A model generated the notes under the pieces. The model ran no database searches. It was not told the origin of the DNA and saw only the letters and a program-made list of their open reading frames with translations. A program made the position numbers and the translations under genes. 64,000 bases of DNA from Thiothrix sp. GTDB taxonomy: Bacteria; Pseudomonadota; Gammaproteobacteria; Thiotrichales; Thiotrichaceae. This document shows positions 25,640 through 34,948 of the stretch, one piece after another. The stretch's first letter is position 1, and every line of letters begins with the position of its first letter. The stretch lies in assembly GCA_008015155.1 (NCBI GenBank), contig SSFA01000008.1, positions 186,001 through 250,000 of the forward strand, written 5' to 3'.

Positions 25640-27880
25640 ATGAAACCTCTTAAGCATCCTAGGGTTTTTATTAGTTATGCACATGAAGGTTCATTACAGG
25701 CTCAAGTTAAAAATTTGGCAGATTGGTTAACTGAACAAAATATTGAAGTTATTACTGATCATCCTTACTCAAATCGCCCACCTGCACAGGGTTGGCGTGC
25801 TTGGATGCAGCATAATATTGAAGATGCCGATGTGGTTTTGATTGTTTGTAGTGAACGCTATAAACGCCTATTCGAAAAACGTGAAGTACCTGATACAGGC
25901 GGGCGGGGTGTTACTTGGGAAAGCGCTATTATTACTGATGAGCTTTATGAAGAACGCTTACACAACCAACGGTTTTTTCCGATTTTACCTGACGACGGGA
26001 AGCAACAGCATGTCCCAAGAGTCTTACGCGATTGGAACAACAGCCATTTTTTCCCCTCAGGCAATCAAGGCATTTTATCTCTTATTAGGGACGAAATTCG
26101 TATTCCTAAGCCTCAGGCTCCTTTTCAAGCCTTACTTCCTAGTGAACTGATAGGTAGCAATGACTCCAGACTGCAGGCTCGTGAAGGTGAAGTGATAGGG
26201 CGTACTCATGAATTGGGAGAAGTCTTACAGTTCCTCAACTCAACACTTACAAGCGCTGCCGTTTGTGGGCATGTAACTGGTAGTGGAGGTATTGGAAAAA
26301 CTGAAGTTTGCAAAGCTGCCTTAAAAATTTGGTTGGAACAAAATAGTCATGTCCGAGCATTTTTTATTATGGTCAGTGATACAGCTGATTCAGCCATGCT
26401 TTTGCGCCAGCTTGGAGAGGCTATCGGTTTAACAAAGGAGCAAGTTGAACGTATTGTTAGCCTAGAACAATTACATAGCTATTTACCCACAGGACTTTAT
26501 TATCTTGATAATCTCGAGCACGTAGCTGACTCCCCAACAGGACTTCGTTTATTACGTGAGCTAAGCCAACTTCCTCATATACGTTTATTGGCTTCATCTC
26601 GAATAGCTTTAGATAGCGTGTTTGGGCGTAGCATTAGCATCGGCAGATTAGATCGAAACAGTGCTTATCAATTATTTGTAAAAGCATGGAATGGCAAACC
26701 ACTATTAGCCCAAGACGCAGTACTGCAGTTTGTGGACAAAGAGTTAGGCGGACATCCATTAAGCATTAGCTTATTAGCACGACTAGGACGCGCTTATTCA
26801 TGGGATACTTTGCAAGCACGTTGGCGACAATTAGGCACAAGCTTCGCCAAAACCTATAAAGCTAGTGAGCGTTTAGACAGTTTAGAAATTTCCTTTGCTC
26901 TTACTCGTGAGCTTTTAGCTCAGGTATCAGGTGCTTTGGATTTATGGCAATTCATTGCTTTATTTCCAGAAGGCTGTAAAGAACACACCTTAGAACAGTG
27001 GGAAAGTTTAAGTGGTTATGATGAGGCACGCCTTGCTTTATTTGAACATCATATACTCCACTATGATCAAGAACACATCAGTATGCTACCTCCTTTAGCT
27101 CGTTACGCTCTCAACCCTTTACACACCGCGTTGCAAACTGAATCCAATCAATTTTGCTGGGCGAACACGCGCCAGCCTACTTATCAATATTTTATAGATC
27201 TTATCGCTGAAGGTGCTCAAACTGCTAGCTCAGAACGTGCCACTCATTCTAGAATACAAGGTGCTGAAGCAATGCCAGCTATTGGGCGTTTATTCAGCGT
27301 CGACCAAGCCTTTATCCGCTTAGATCCAAGTCTTACCAAGCGCTTGAATAGTTTGCTAAGTAATACATATCAATTTAATGCAAGCGCAGGAATTCAAGCT
27401 TTAAGCAGTTTGTACAGTAGCATAAAAGATGGACTTATTACTAAGCTACTGGGCGACCTCGAGAGTCGGCTCGGCCAGATTGAGCAAGCACGCGCCCACT
27501 ACGATCAAGCCATTCAACTCTATCAACAAGAACAGGATCAGCTCGGTCTCGCCAATGTTCTACAAAGCCAAGCTGACCTATTGCTTGCTACGGAAGAAGC
27601 TACTCAAGCTTTATTAATTTATGAGCAAGCGCTTAGTATTTATCAAGATGAACAAGTTCCTAGTGGACAAGCCTATACCCTAGCCGAGTTACTTCGTTGC
27701 CATCATCAACTTGGATATACCGAGAAACTACCCATGATAGGGAGATATGCTATTAATGCTGCTATAGAGAGCAACACACCAGATATTATTCAGTATGTAT
27801 TAGGTGCTATCTATGAAGCCTTTAATCAAGATGAAGAGCAGCTTAGAGTTTTCCTTGAGAGCTGTATGGATGAGACTTAA
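25640..27880 (+). CDS. SEFIR/TIR-type domain - STAND NTPase - TPR protein (NLR-like)
   Basis: 746 residues in three parts. Residues 7-150 read as a SEFIR domain (TIR relative): RVFISYAHEG, VEVITDHPY-type IEVITDHPYSNRPPAQGW, ADVVLIVCSERYK, and GVTWESAIITDELYE with FFPILPDDG and VPRVLRDW. Residues about 190-560 form an NB-ARC-like NTPase with P-loop GHVTGSGGIGKTE (about 213), YYLDNLEHV as Walker B, and RLLASSRIAL as sensor. Residues about 600-700 are TPR repeats (LGQIEQARAHYDQAIQLYQQEQDQLGLANVLQSQADLL). No signal peptide or membrane segment is visible. The layout is that of NLR-like immune sensors: a TPR sensor, a STAND switch and a SEFIR effector or adaptor. AAAGGAAG precedes the ATG. It is a single gene without a defence-island neighbour. 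Confidence 0.85.
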   Translation: MKPLKHPRVFISYAHEGSLQAQVKNLADWLTEQNIEVITDHPYSNRPPAQGWRAWMQHNIEDADVVLIVCSERYKRLFEKREVPDTGGRGVTWESAIITDELYEERLHNQRFFPILPDDGKQQHVPRVLRDWNNSHFFPSGNQGILSLIRDEIRIPKPQAPFQALLPSELIGSNDSRLQAREGEVIGRTHELGEVLQFLNSTLTSAAVCGHVTGSGGIGKTEVCKAALKIWLEQNSHVRAFFIMVSDTADSAMLLRQLGEAIGLTKEQVERIVSLEQLHSYLPTGLYYLDNLEHVADSPTGLRLLRELSQLPHIRLLASSRIALDSVFGRSISIGRLDRNSAYQLFVKAWNGKPLLAQDAVLQFVDKELGGHPLSISLLARLGRAYSWDTLQARWRQLGTSFAKTYKASERLDSLEISFALTRELLAQVSGALDLWQFIALFPEGCKEHTLEQWESLSGYDEARLALFEHHILHYDQEHISMLPPLARYALNPLHTALQTESNQFCWANTRQPTYQYFIDLIAEGAQTASSERATHSRIQGAEAMPAIGRLFSVDQAFIRLDPSLTKRLNSLLSNTYQFNASAGIQALSSLYSSIKDGLITKLLGDLESRLGQIEQARAHYDQAIQLYQQEQDQLGLANVLQSQADLLLATEEATQALLIYEQALSIYQDEQVPSGQAYTLAELLRCHHQLGYTEKLPMIGRYAINAAIESNTPDIIQYVLGAIYEAFNQDEEQLRVFLESCMDET

Positions 27881-27974
27881 TAAGGTTTTAACTTTAATTT
27901 AAAAGTTGGGATTGTAAACAGGCTCTATAGCTTCTTACCCAGATTATTCATGCACACTTTGCCTGTAAATATCA

Positions 27975-27994
27975 CCTCCCCTAAATAAGGGAGG
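27975..27994 (+). terminator. Short hairpin downstream of the SEFIR-STAND gene
   Basis: CCTCCC (27975-27980) pairs with GGGAGG (27989-27994) over an 8-nt loop, followed by a pyrimidine-rich stretch (CTGCTTGCGCTTTCTTTT). This is a weak terminator candidate about 95 nt past the stop. Confidence 0.4.
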
Positions 27995-28103
27995 CTGCTT
28001 GCGCTTTCTTTTCACATTTAGCGCATTTTTAACACAAATTCAGCGCGTATCTTTAGCCTTGTTGAAACAAGAAAACTCTAAATCAGATTACAAGGGAAAC
28101 ATT

Positions 28104-28559
28104 ATGAAACTGAAAGCACTCTTCTCAAGCTTATTAGTCGTTGGTGTCACTTTAGGCTCATCCGCTGCTATGGCAGCACCTAGCTATCACAGTAATCCTG
28201 TCAATATGGGTGCTTTGGAAGCGCGAATTGATAGTGGTGTCGCGACTGGCAAACTAACTCGTGGTGAAGAACGCTTACTACGCTCAGAACTAAAAAGTTT
28301 ACGCTACTCACTAAAAATGGCTTTAAAAGATCATCGTTTAAGCAATAAAGAGCGTAACTCACTAGAGCGTAAAGAAAGCAGCCTAAAGCGCCAGATTTAT
28401 AAATTGAGCAATAACCGCATTGTTGCCCGTGGCTATCATAATAACCGTAACTTTGACCGTCATGACAACCAACATAGCAACTATCGCAATGACAGAAACG
28501 ATAGACCCTTCGTCAGCATTAGTGCAGTACCGAATGGTTCTGTGGTTTATGTGAAGTAA
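28104..28559 (+). CDS. Small secreted charged helical protein
   Basis: From ATG 28104 the protein has 151 residues with a signal peptide (LFSSLLVVGVTLGSSAAMAAP). The frame opens earlier at 27999, but AAGGGA lies 6 nt before 28104. The mature part begins with two related helical units (IDSGVATGKLTRGEERLLRSEL, LKDHRLSNKERNSLERKE) and continues into an Asn/Arg/His/Asp-rich low-complexity stretch (NNRNFDRHDNQHSN). The unit pattern matches the protein at 8595-9101. The function is unknown; the charged tail suggests a flexible periplasmic protein. Confidence 0.72.
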   Translation: MKLKALFSSLLVVGVTLGSSAAMAAPSYHSNPVNMGALEARIDSGVATGKLTRGEERLLRSELKSLRYSLKMALKDHRLSNKERNSLERKESSLKRQIYKLSNNRIVARGYHNNRNFDRHDNQHSNYRNDRNDRPFVSISAVPNGSVVYVK

Positions 28560-28596
28560 CAGAGCTTAAGACTACTTAGGGACGTTTGAGGGGCAA

Positions 28597-28632
28597 GGGC
28601 CAGCTTCTATCTGAGGCTGGCCCATTTTATTT
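28597..28632. terminator. Bidirectional terminator
   Basis: GGGCCAGC (28597-28604) pairs perfectly with GCTGGCCC (28616-28623) across an 11-nt loop, followed by ATTTTATTT. It sits between the convergent small secreted protein and MFS genes. Confidence 0.75.
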
Positions 28633-28638
28633 AAAGAT

Positions 28639-30045
28639 TTAAGGACTCACTGCAAGTGGGCGCTCTTTGGAAAAATAGGCAGCTGCTAAAGCAAATAATA
28701 AGGATAAACTAACAGCCCAAGCTACGACCTCCATCAAACTTGCATAATGCTCAGGGGTAATTTTTGCCTGTCCAATCATCAGTGACATCAATAAACTAAT
28801 AATAGCCGTACCCAACATCTGCCCCAATAAACGCGATAAATTCAATAAAGCGGAAGACATACCTAAGCGCTCAGGCGGTACTGAGCCTAAAACACTATTA
28901 CTATTGGGCGTAGAGAAAAGGCCAAAGCCAATCCCGAAAGCAACCAAGCAGATTAAAATAATCCAAATCGGCGTGTCTGGTGCAATCGTGAGCGCGAGTA
29001 AAGCCAAACCAGCCACCATCGATAAACAGCCTAAAGTTGCTAATAAACGTGGTCGATAACGATCCGATAAGCGCCCGGCTAAAGGCGCGAGGAGTGTCAT
29101 TACAATAGCTTGCACCATCAACACTTGACCGGCTGTAGTCGGTGTCATACCTCGGTTATATTGCAGATAGAGGCTAAGTAAAAACACTAAACCGTAATTA
29201 CTCGCATAAACCATAATCGACGCAGCTAAGGCTCGCGAAAATGGCTTATTTCCAAGCACCAATTTTAACCGCACCAAAGGGCTAGCGGCTGTATAACAAT
29301 GGCGTACAAAGATCACTATAAAACCAAGACCCAAGCCTAACCCAATCAGGGATTTAGTATCAGGCAAGGTACTTAAACCAACAAAAATACCAGTCATTCC
29401 CAAAGCCATGTAGAAACTGCCAATGAAATCCAAAGGTTCCGGCTGCGCATTACGCCATTCACCTTTCATTTTCAAAGCAGCTAACACAAGCACCAATAGC
29501 ATTAAGGGCAAGGGAAACCAGAAAACGGCTTGCCAGCCAAACTGTTCAGTCACCCAGCCACCTAATAAAGGCCCACAAGTCAGCCCTAAATAAATCGACG
29601 AAACTAGCCAGCCTAAAGCTGCACCTCGCCCTTGCTGGAATACACTCGTAATAATCGCCATGCCTGTCGTGAAAAACATAGCACTACTAATGCCCTGCAC
29701 CACTCGACTGAATAACAGTAACTCAATCGTTTGTGCAAAACCTGCAATTAAACAACCTAGACTAAATAAGATACCACCTATTAAAAAAATCCGTTTTCGG
29801 CCATATTGGTCGGCTAAGCGTCCGGCGGGCAGCATCATTAATAGATTACTGAGCAGAAAAGCGGCTGGAATCCAACTGGCATAGACAGCATTGACATGCA
29901 AATCTTCTGAAATCGCGGGTACTGCGACAAAAGAACCCGATAAAGACACCGGCGTTAAAAAGCTACTAATACAAACAATGATTAAAACTAAATAACGCGC
30001 TGTAGGATTTTCTTGATAATAGCGCTCAGTTTGTTGACTATCCAA
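28639..30045 (-). CDS. MFS drug/solute exporter, DHA2 (14-helix) type
   Basis: 468 residues with about 14 hydrophobic segments, as in EmrB/QacA-type DHA2 exporters. MFS motif A is present as GRLADQYGRKRIFLIGG in the loop between helices 2 and 3, and the antiporter motif C-like stretch GLTCGPLLGGWV follows. It pumps organic compounds out of the cell in exchange for protons; the substrate is unknown, and no EmrA partner or local TetR-type regulator is present. The start is TTG; a nearby ATG is in another frame and stops after six codons. The gene has no obvious operon partner. Confidence 0.88.
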   Translation of the reverse strand: MDSQQTERYYQENPTARYLVLIIVCISSFLTPVSLSGSFVAVPAISEDLHVNAVYASWIPAAFLLSNLLMMLPAGRLADQYGRKRIFLIGGILFSLGCLIAGFAQTIELLLFSRVVQGISSAMFFTTGMAIITSVFQQGRGAALGWLVSSIYLGLTCGPLLGGWVTEQFGWQAVFWFPLPLMLLVLVLAALKMKGEWRNAQPEPLDFIGSFYMALGMTGIFVGLSTLPDTKSLIGLGLGLGFIVIFVRHCYTAASPLVRLKLVLGNKPFSRALAASIMVYASNYGLVFLLSLYLQYNRGMTPTTAGQVLMVQAIVMTLLAPLAGRLSDRYRPRLLATLGCLSMVAGLALLALTIAPDTPIWIILICLVAFGIGFGLFSTPNSNSVLGSVPPERLGMSSALLNLSRLLGQMLGTAIISLLMSLMIGQAKITPEHYASLMEVVAWAVSLSLLFALAAAYFSKERPLAVSP

Positions 30046-30148
30046 AATACCAACTCATCAAAACACAAATGCAGATGATAGCATGAGATAAACCCAAACG
30101 TGCTTGCTGAGCCTGCTCAGTTTAAGCTATAGCCATAATACTTTTTTG

Positions 30149-32002
30149 CTAGAGTTTGGGGAGTTCAGGTCTTAGTTGGCGTAACACGTAACTGGCAGCT
30201 TCTACACTTAAATGTCCCTGATCAGTATACATCAACAGACCATTGTCTAAATGCATCCGGCATTGCTGATGAGGGCAAATTGTCTCGGTCAAATCGATAA
30301 ACTGCGCTGCTAAGGCTTGTTGAGTTAAAGTTTGCAGTTTAGCTACTTTCTGCCGTTGTTTGTCGCTAACTGGAAAGTCACAAGCATTGTTCTTGCTAGG
30401 ACTTAAACTCAGATAGTGTTGCTTCACTAAACAACGCCCTACATTAAACGGAGCATCTGGCGTAGGCCCAAGCACTAACACAGGCAAACCGCTTTCATTC
30501 AAACTGCTGATAATACTTTGCAAAGAAGCATAATAGTCCTCATCTAAAACCCCATTAAACGGTGAAGAAATCACCACTAATTTGATGCTGGATAGGCTTT
30601 TGATGGTTTGGAGTGCTTTAGTATAAAAATCAATGCAGGTGTTTTGGTGTAAGGCAAGATTTTTTTCAATCAAGCCAATTTCACAACCTTCTTTAGTCAG
30701 CTGCAAAACCCCCAATGCTGGATATTCTTGAGTTAGATTTTTCGCGAAATGCACCATATAGCTATTTCCTAAGGTAGCTATTGCAGGATTGGGGGAGGAG
30801 GCACAAGCAGCTTGATAGTGCACATTACCATTACATTGTTTGCCAAAACCCATATTACTAGCTAAACGCTGGAATAAATGATTCCGTGTTTCAAAGCCAT
30901 TAGTAAATTGCCCGATGACACCTAAACTTATTAACACGATACTAAGAGGCGCTATCCAAGCAATGAACTGCTTATGTGAAACTTGTTGCTTCTTCCTAAA
31001 GGGTCGCTCTATAAATAACCAAGTGAGATAGGCACATATCAACATAATAGGCAGCAAGATGAATAGTTTTGAAGCACTACTTAAGGGTTCAAGCAGGAGT
31101 AGTTGGGTATAGACTAAAATGGGCTGATGCCATAAATAGAGGCTATAAGAGATTAAACCGATACTCACTACCCAGCCTTGACTCAGGCAACGATAAGCCC
31201 ATGCGCCTTGTTGAGCAAAAACAATAAATAAAACACAACCTAAGACCGGAATTAAGGTGTAAACACCCGGCGTGGGCGTGTTTTTATCGAAAAATAGGAT
31301 AGAACCCACCATCAGAGCTAAACCTAACAAGCTTAGATAAGCATGGATAGATTTGGTCTGAAGCGCACGCTGATTCAAATACAAAGCCGCCAAGGCTCCT
31401 GCTAAGAGTTCCCAAATTCTTGCTGGTAAGAGATAAAATGCAGCGATAGGTTGTTGAATAACCTGCCAATGAGCAACAGCCAGACTTAAAAAAAATAAGC
31501 CAACTAGCGTCACTAGCAGCCTAGTTCTACTAGGCCAAAGCAATAATAAGAGCAGTGGAAACAGAATATAGTACTGTTCCTCAAGCGCTAGGCTCCACGT
31601 ATGGAGCAAGGGATTTTCTTCTTCGCCTAAATTAAAATAATTTTTATTTTGGATAAAAAATAAAATATTGGAAGAAAAAACTAAGCTTGCAACTACATAT
31701 TGCCCAATAGACCGATGCGCATCAGGCAGCATAAAAAACCATGAAAAAGCATAGCTTGCTAATAATGTAACTAATAGAGCAGGCAATATCCTTCGGGCAC
31801 GTCTTTCATAGAATTTAATCAAACTAAACTGCTTAATTTGTAAATCAGAAACAATTAAACTTGTAATTAAATAACCACTAATCACAAAAAATAAATCTAC
31901 ACCAATAAAACCACCTTGGAAAAACTGGAAATCCATATGAAAAAAGATTACAGCCATTACCGCAAGTGCGCGTAAGCCGTCGATTTCAGGGCGATAGTTC
32001 AC
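30149..32002 (-). CDS. Acyltransferase family 3 (OafA/YrhL-type) with C-terminal SGNH domain
   Basis: 617 residues. The first 350 form the AT3 membrane domain with about ten helices: YRPEIDGLRALAVMAVIFFH carries the conserved Arg and catalytic-type His, then GGFIGVDLFFVISGYLI, FYERRARRILPALL, and HTWSLALEEQYYILFP. Residues about 400-617 form an SGNH-like domain with AIATLGNSYMVHFA (block I; GNS in place of GDS), VVISSPFNG and YTDQGHLSVEAASYVL (block V His). Such fusions acetylate O-antigen or other surface sugars. The start is GTG; the N-terminus matches the family. No polysaccharide gene cluster surrounds it. Confidence 0.9.
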   Translation of the reverse strand: MNYRPEIDGLRALAVMAVIFFHMDFQFFQGGFIGVDLFFVISGYLITSLIVSDLQIKQFSLIKFYERRARRILPALLVTLLASYAFSWFFMLPDAHRSIGQYVVASLVFSSNILFFIQNKNYFNLGEEENPLLHTWSLALEEQYYILFPLLLLLLWPSRTRLLVTLVGLFFLSLAVAHWQVIQQPIAAFYLLPARIWELLAGALAALYLNQRALQTKSIHAYLSLLGLALMVGSILFFDKNTPTPGVYTLIPVLGCVLFIVFAQQGAWAYRCLSQGWVVSIGLISYSLYLWHQPILVYTQLLLLEPLSSASKLFILLPIMLICAYLTWLFIERPFRKKQQVSHKQFIAWIAPLSIVLISLGVIGQFTNGFETRNHLFQRLASNMGFGKQCNGNVHYQAACASSPNPAIATLGNSYMVHFAKNLTQEYPALGVLQLTKEGCEIGLIEKNLALHQNTCIDFYTKALQTIKSLSSIKLVVISSPFNGVLDEDYYASLQSIISSLNESGLPVLVLGPTPDAPFNVGRCLVKQHYLSLSPSKNNACDFPVSDKQRQKVAKLQTLTQQALAAQFIDLTETICPHQQCRMHLDNGLLMYTDQGHLSVEAASYVLRQLRPELPKL

Positions 32003-32290
32003 TCAGTGGGACCTAAGTTGGTTAGTCAAAATCGATAAAATTAATTTTAGGTTTAAGCTAACTGGGATGATACGAGCTTAGAAACTAACTCCGATTTTCG
32101 GCTTAAGCTTTAAGATGGTTGAAAAGATAGCGGTGATTAAAGGGGCTAAAGACTTAAGCTGAATGCTAACTTCCTTATTCTTTGCACATTCTCTAGCGTA
32201 TTTTCTACGCAATCTCTATTTAATCTTGTACATCAAACAGATCGTTTGTGCGTTATTAAGTTTACCCACCCACAAACCGAGGCATATTGT

Positions 32291-32596
32291 ATGAAAAAAC
32301 TATTGTTCCTAACTGTTGTTAGCAGCTGTTTATTGTTAGGCAGCACCGGCGCTATGGCATCCCAATGTGGAGTGGGCTATTCCGGTTATCATCGTGCTGC
32401 ACCAACGCGTGCTGCGGTAGTGCATTACCAACGTCAAAACCATCGTGTCGTTAACTATCGAAATAGTTGTGTGCGTGTTGATGGCCGAGTGACCCGAGCG
32501 GAACGCAATTGCTTAAGTAATCGTCACTATCAACGCCCTATGCCACGCCATGGTGCTTATACCCCTAGTCGCCATCACTCTAATTGGCATCGTTAA
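32291..32596 (+). CDS. Small secreted His/Arg/Tyr-rich protein
   Basis: 101 residues from ATG 32291, with GAGG upstream; an earlier in-frame start at 32246 would spoil the signal peptide. The signal peptide (KLLFLTVVSSCLLLGSTGAMAS) is followed by a mature part rich in His, Arg and Tyr (SGYHRAAPTRAAV, YQRQNHRVVNYRN, SRHHSNWHR) with three Cys. The short DGRVTRAERNCL unit recalls the DG-x-LTRxE units of the proteins at 8595 and 28104. Function unknown. A strong terminator follows. Confidence 0.65.
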   Translation: MKKLLFLTVVSSCLLLGSTGAMASQCGVGYSGYHRAAPTRAAVVHYQRQNHRVVNYRNSCVRVDGRVTRAERNCLSNRHYQRPMPRHGAYTPSRHHSNWHR

Positions 32597-32634
32597 GTCT
32601 AGTTAACGACTACCCAGTCTCTTTCTGCATTTTA

Positions 32635-32659
32635 GGCAACCTTCGGGTTGCCTTTTTTT
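32635..32659 (+). terminator. Rho-independent terminator with UUCG tetraloop
   Basis: GGCAACC (32635-32641) pairs with GGTTGCC (32646-32652), capped by TTCG and followed by seven T's. This is a textbook intrinsic terminator for the gene ending at 32596. Confidence 0.9.
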
Positions 32660-32792
32660 AAGCATCGCCAACGCCTATCTGTTGATCCTGCCCTTATAAC
32701 AACTCGCTAATCAAACTCCTAAGCGGCTTAAACTATACTCAAGTTAACTAGTCTAACTCTAACTAAAGTGATTCGGCGAGGGGATCCAACTC

Positions 32793-34838
32793 ATGACTAA
32801 GCATTTCAAAATCAGCATGGCTTTGCTGTTAGGATTAAGCAGCCTTAGTGTTCAAGCCAATGACAAAACTATTCTAGTCTTAGATGCCTCAGGCAGCATG
32901 TGGGAGCAAATTGACAACAAACCCAAAATCGAAATTGCCCGTCAAGCTTTAAAAGCTATGCTAGCCGACTGGCCAGCTGACCAAGACTTAGGCTTAGTCG
33001 CTTATGGGCATCGTAGTAAAGGGGACTGTAAAGATATTGAAACCCTCATGCCTGTGGGTGCGCTCGATGCAAGCAAGATGGGTAAAACCGTAGATGCTTT
33101 GATCCCTAAAGGTAAAACTCCTTTATCAGCGGCTGTCAAACAAGCCGCTGAAGCGCTTAAATACACTGAAGAAAAAGCCACTGTGATTCTAATCAGTGAT
33201 GGCAAAGAAACTTGTGATATGGATCCTTGTGCACTTGGCACTGAATTAGAAAAAGCAGGTGTCAATTTTACTGCGCATGTGATTGGCTTTGATGTCGCTA
33301 AAGTTGAAGATCAAAAAGGTTTGAAATGCTTAGCTGAAAATACTGGGGGCAAATTTATTGCTGCTGCGAATGCCAGTGAATTAAATAAAGCTTTGGTCGA
33401 AACGGTACAAGTGCCCGTGGTTGAAGCCAAGGTAGCTGCAAAGGAACCACCCAAGCCCGAACCAGCTCCGCTACCAAAGGCGAGTATTACTGCACCTACT
33501 ACTGCCGAAAAAGGCACTCTAATTGCCATTGAGCATCAGTCCGACCAAGCGGGGATTGAAGGTCATGTGTTTATTTACGCACAAGGCAAAGAGCAAAGCA
33601 TTACTTATAGCTCTGTACATCCTGATGGCGAGCGCTATAAACCCACCGAATTACGTTTACCCGCGACCATCGGCGAATATGTTCTACGCTGGAAAGATGA
33701 TAAAGAGCAATTGTTAGCGGAAACCAAAATTACCGTGACAGAAGCCCGTATTACGCTGGAAGTACCTGAGTCTGCTCCTAAAGGAACACTTCTAACAGTG
33801 GGCTTAAGCGCCCCCGCTAAGCTCGAAGGCCATGTGCATATTTTCGCGAAAGGTAAAGATCAAAGCATCACTTATGGCTATGTGCGCCCCAATCCTCAAG
33901 GCGGTTATTTAGATGCAGAATTACGTTTACCTGCTGAACCGGGCGATTATGAAATCAAATGGCTCACTGATCGTAATGAACTCTTAGCTCAAGCACCTCT
34001 TCAAGTCACCGATAGTGAAATTAAGCTTACAGCGCCAGCATCGGCTTCTAAAGCCACTCTTTTAAAAGTCGGCTTAACTGCCCCCGCTAATCTCGAAGGC
34101 CATGTGCATATTTTCGCGAAAGGTAAAGATCAAAGCATCACTTATGGCTATGTGCGTCCGAATCCTCAAGGCGGTTATTTAGATGCAGAATTACGTTTAC
34201 CTGCTGAACCGGGCGATTATGAAATCAAATGGTTATCCGATCGGAATGAATTACTCGCTTCTGCTCCCCTTCAGGTGACCGACAGCGAAATTAAGCTAGA
34301 AGCACCTAGCTCTGCTCCCAAAGGTACCGTAATCAAAATAGGCTTAATGGGTGCTGATGGTTTAGAAGGTCATGTGCATATTTTTGCTAAAGGTAAAGAT
34401 CAAAGCATTACTTACGGCTATGTGCGGGAAAATGCCATTAAGGGTTATGATCCGGCTGAACTCAGCTTGCCCGCTCAGCCTGGAGATTATGAGCTTAAAT
34501 GGATCTCAGATCGCAATGAAGTGCTCGCCACAGTGCCTATCCAAGTCACTGATGCAGAAATTAGTCTGTCGGCTCCTGAGCAGGTACAAAAATCTACCGA
34601 GATCCAAATTGCACTTAAAGGCCCAGCCGGTTTAACTGGGTATGTGCATCTTTTCGCAAAAGGTAAAGACCAAAGTATTACTTATGGTTATGTACGTGCC
34701 AGTAGCACACAAGGCTATGAGCCAGCGACTTTAACCGTGCCCGATGTGCTCGGTGACTACACACTACGCTGGCTCACCGAGCGTAATGAATTACTCACCG
34801 AAGCACCTTTACAGGTTGTGGAGCAAATTAGCGAATAG
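32793..34838 (+). CDS. Secreted von Willebrand factor A protein with five 90-residue Ig-like repeats
   Basis: 681 residues: a signal peptide (ISMALLLGLSSLSVQAN), then a VWA domain (about 27-200) with an intact MIDAS start LDASGSMWE, GKTPLSAAVKQA and LISDGKETCDMDPC. A Pro/Lys/Glu linker leads to five tandem units of 90 residues from about residue 228, each with GHVhIFAKGKDQSITYGYV near the start and LPAxxGDYExkWLxDRNELLA near the end. This resembles Ig-like repeats found after VWA domains in other proteobacterial surface proteins. It probably acts in the periplasm or at the cell surface in metal-dependent protein binding. Ribosome binding site GAGGGG lies 9 nt upstream. Units 2 and 3 are almost identical in DNA. 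Confidence 0.88.
   Translation: MTKHFKISMALLLGLSSLSVQANDKTILVLDASGSMWEQIDNKPKIEIARQALKAMLADWPADQDLGLVAYGHRSKGDCKDIETLMPVGALDASKMGKTVDALIPKGKTPLSAAVKQAAEALKYTEEKATVILISDGKETCDMDPCALGTELEKAGVNFTAHVIGFDVAKVEDQKGLKCLAENTGGKFIAAANASELNKALVETVQVPVVEAKVAAKEPPKPEPAPLPKASITAPTTAEKGTLIAIEHQSDQAGIEGHVFIYAQGKEQSITYSSVHPDGERYKPTELRLPATIGEYVLRWKDDKEQLLAETKITVTEARITLEVPESAPKGTLLTVGLSAPAKLEGHVHIFAKGKDQSITYGYVRPNPQGGYLDAELRLPAEPGDYEIKWLTDRNELLAQAPLQVTDSEIKLTAPASASKATLLKVGLTAPANLEGHVHIFAKGKDQSITYGYVRPNPQGGYLDAELRLPAEPGDYEIKWLSDRNELLASAPLQVTDSEIKLEAPSSAPKGTVIKIGLMGADGLEGHVHIFAKGKDQSITYGYVRENAIKGYDPAELSLPAQPGDYELKWISDRNEVLATVPIQVTDAEISLSAPEQVQKSTEIQIALKGPAGLTGYVHLFAKGKDQSITYGYVRASSTQGYEPATLTVPDVLGDYTLRWLTERNELLTEAPLQVVEQISE
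33475..34824 (+). repeat. Five tandem 270-bp coding repeats
   Basis: Repeat units begin near 33475, 33745, 34015, 34285 and 34555, exactly 270 bp (90 codons) apart. The stretches 33811-33960 and 34081-34230 differ at only three positions in 150 bp by direct comparison, whereas other unit pairs are much more diverged. Units 2 and 3 therefore look recently duplicated or converted. Confidence 0.85.
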
Positions 34839-34894
34839 GCTTTATCTCAGATCACTAAATTGCATTAGCTCTAGCCCTTTGGCATGATCAAGTG

Positions 34895-34927
34895 GCCAGC
34901 TTAGCTCAGTAACTAAGCTGGCTTTTT
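34895..34927 (+). terminator. Rho-independent terminator after the VWA gene
   Basis: GCCAGCTTAG (34895-34904) pairs perfectly with CTAAGCTGGC (34913-34922) over an 8-nt loop and is followed by TTTTT. Confidence 0.88.
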
Positions 34928-34948
34928 AGACTGCCATGAGGAAAAAGC

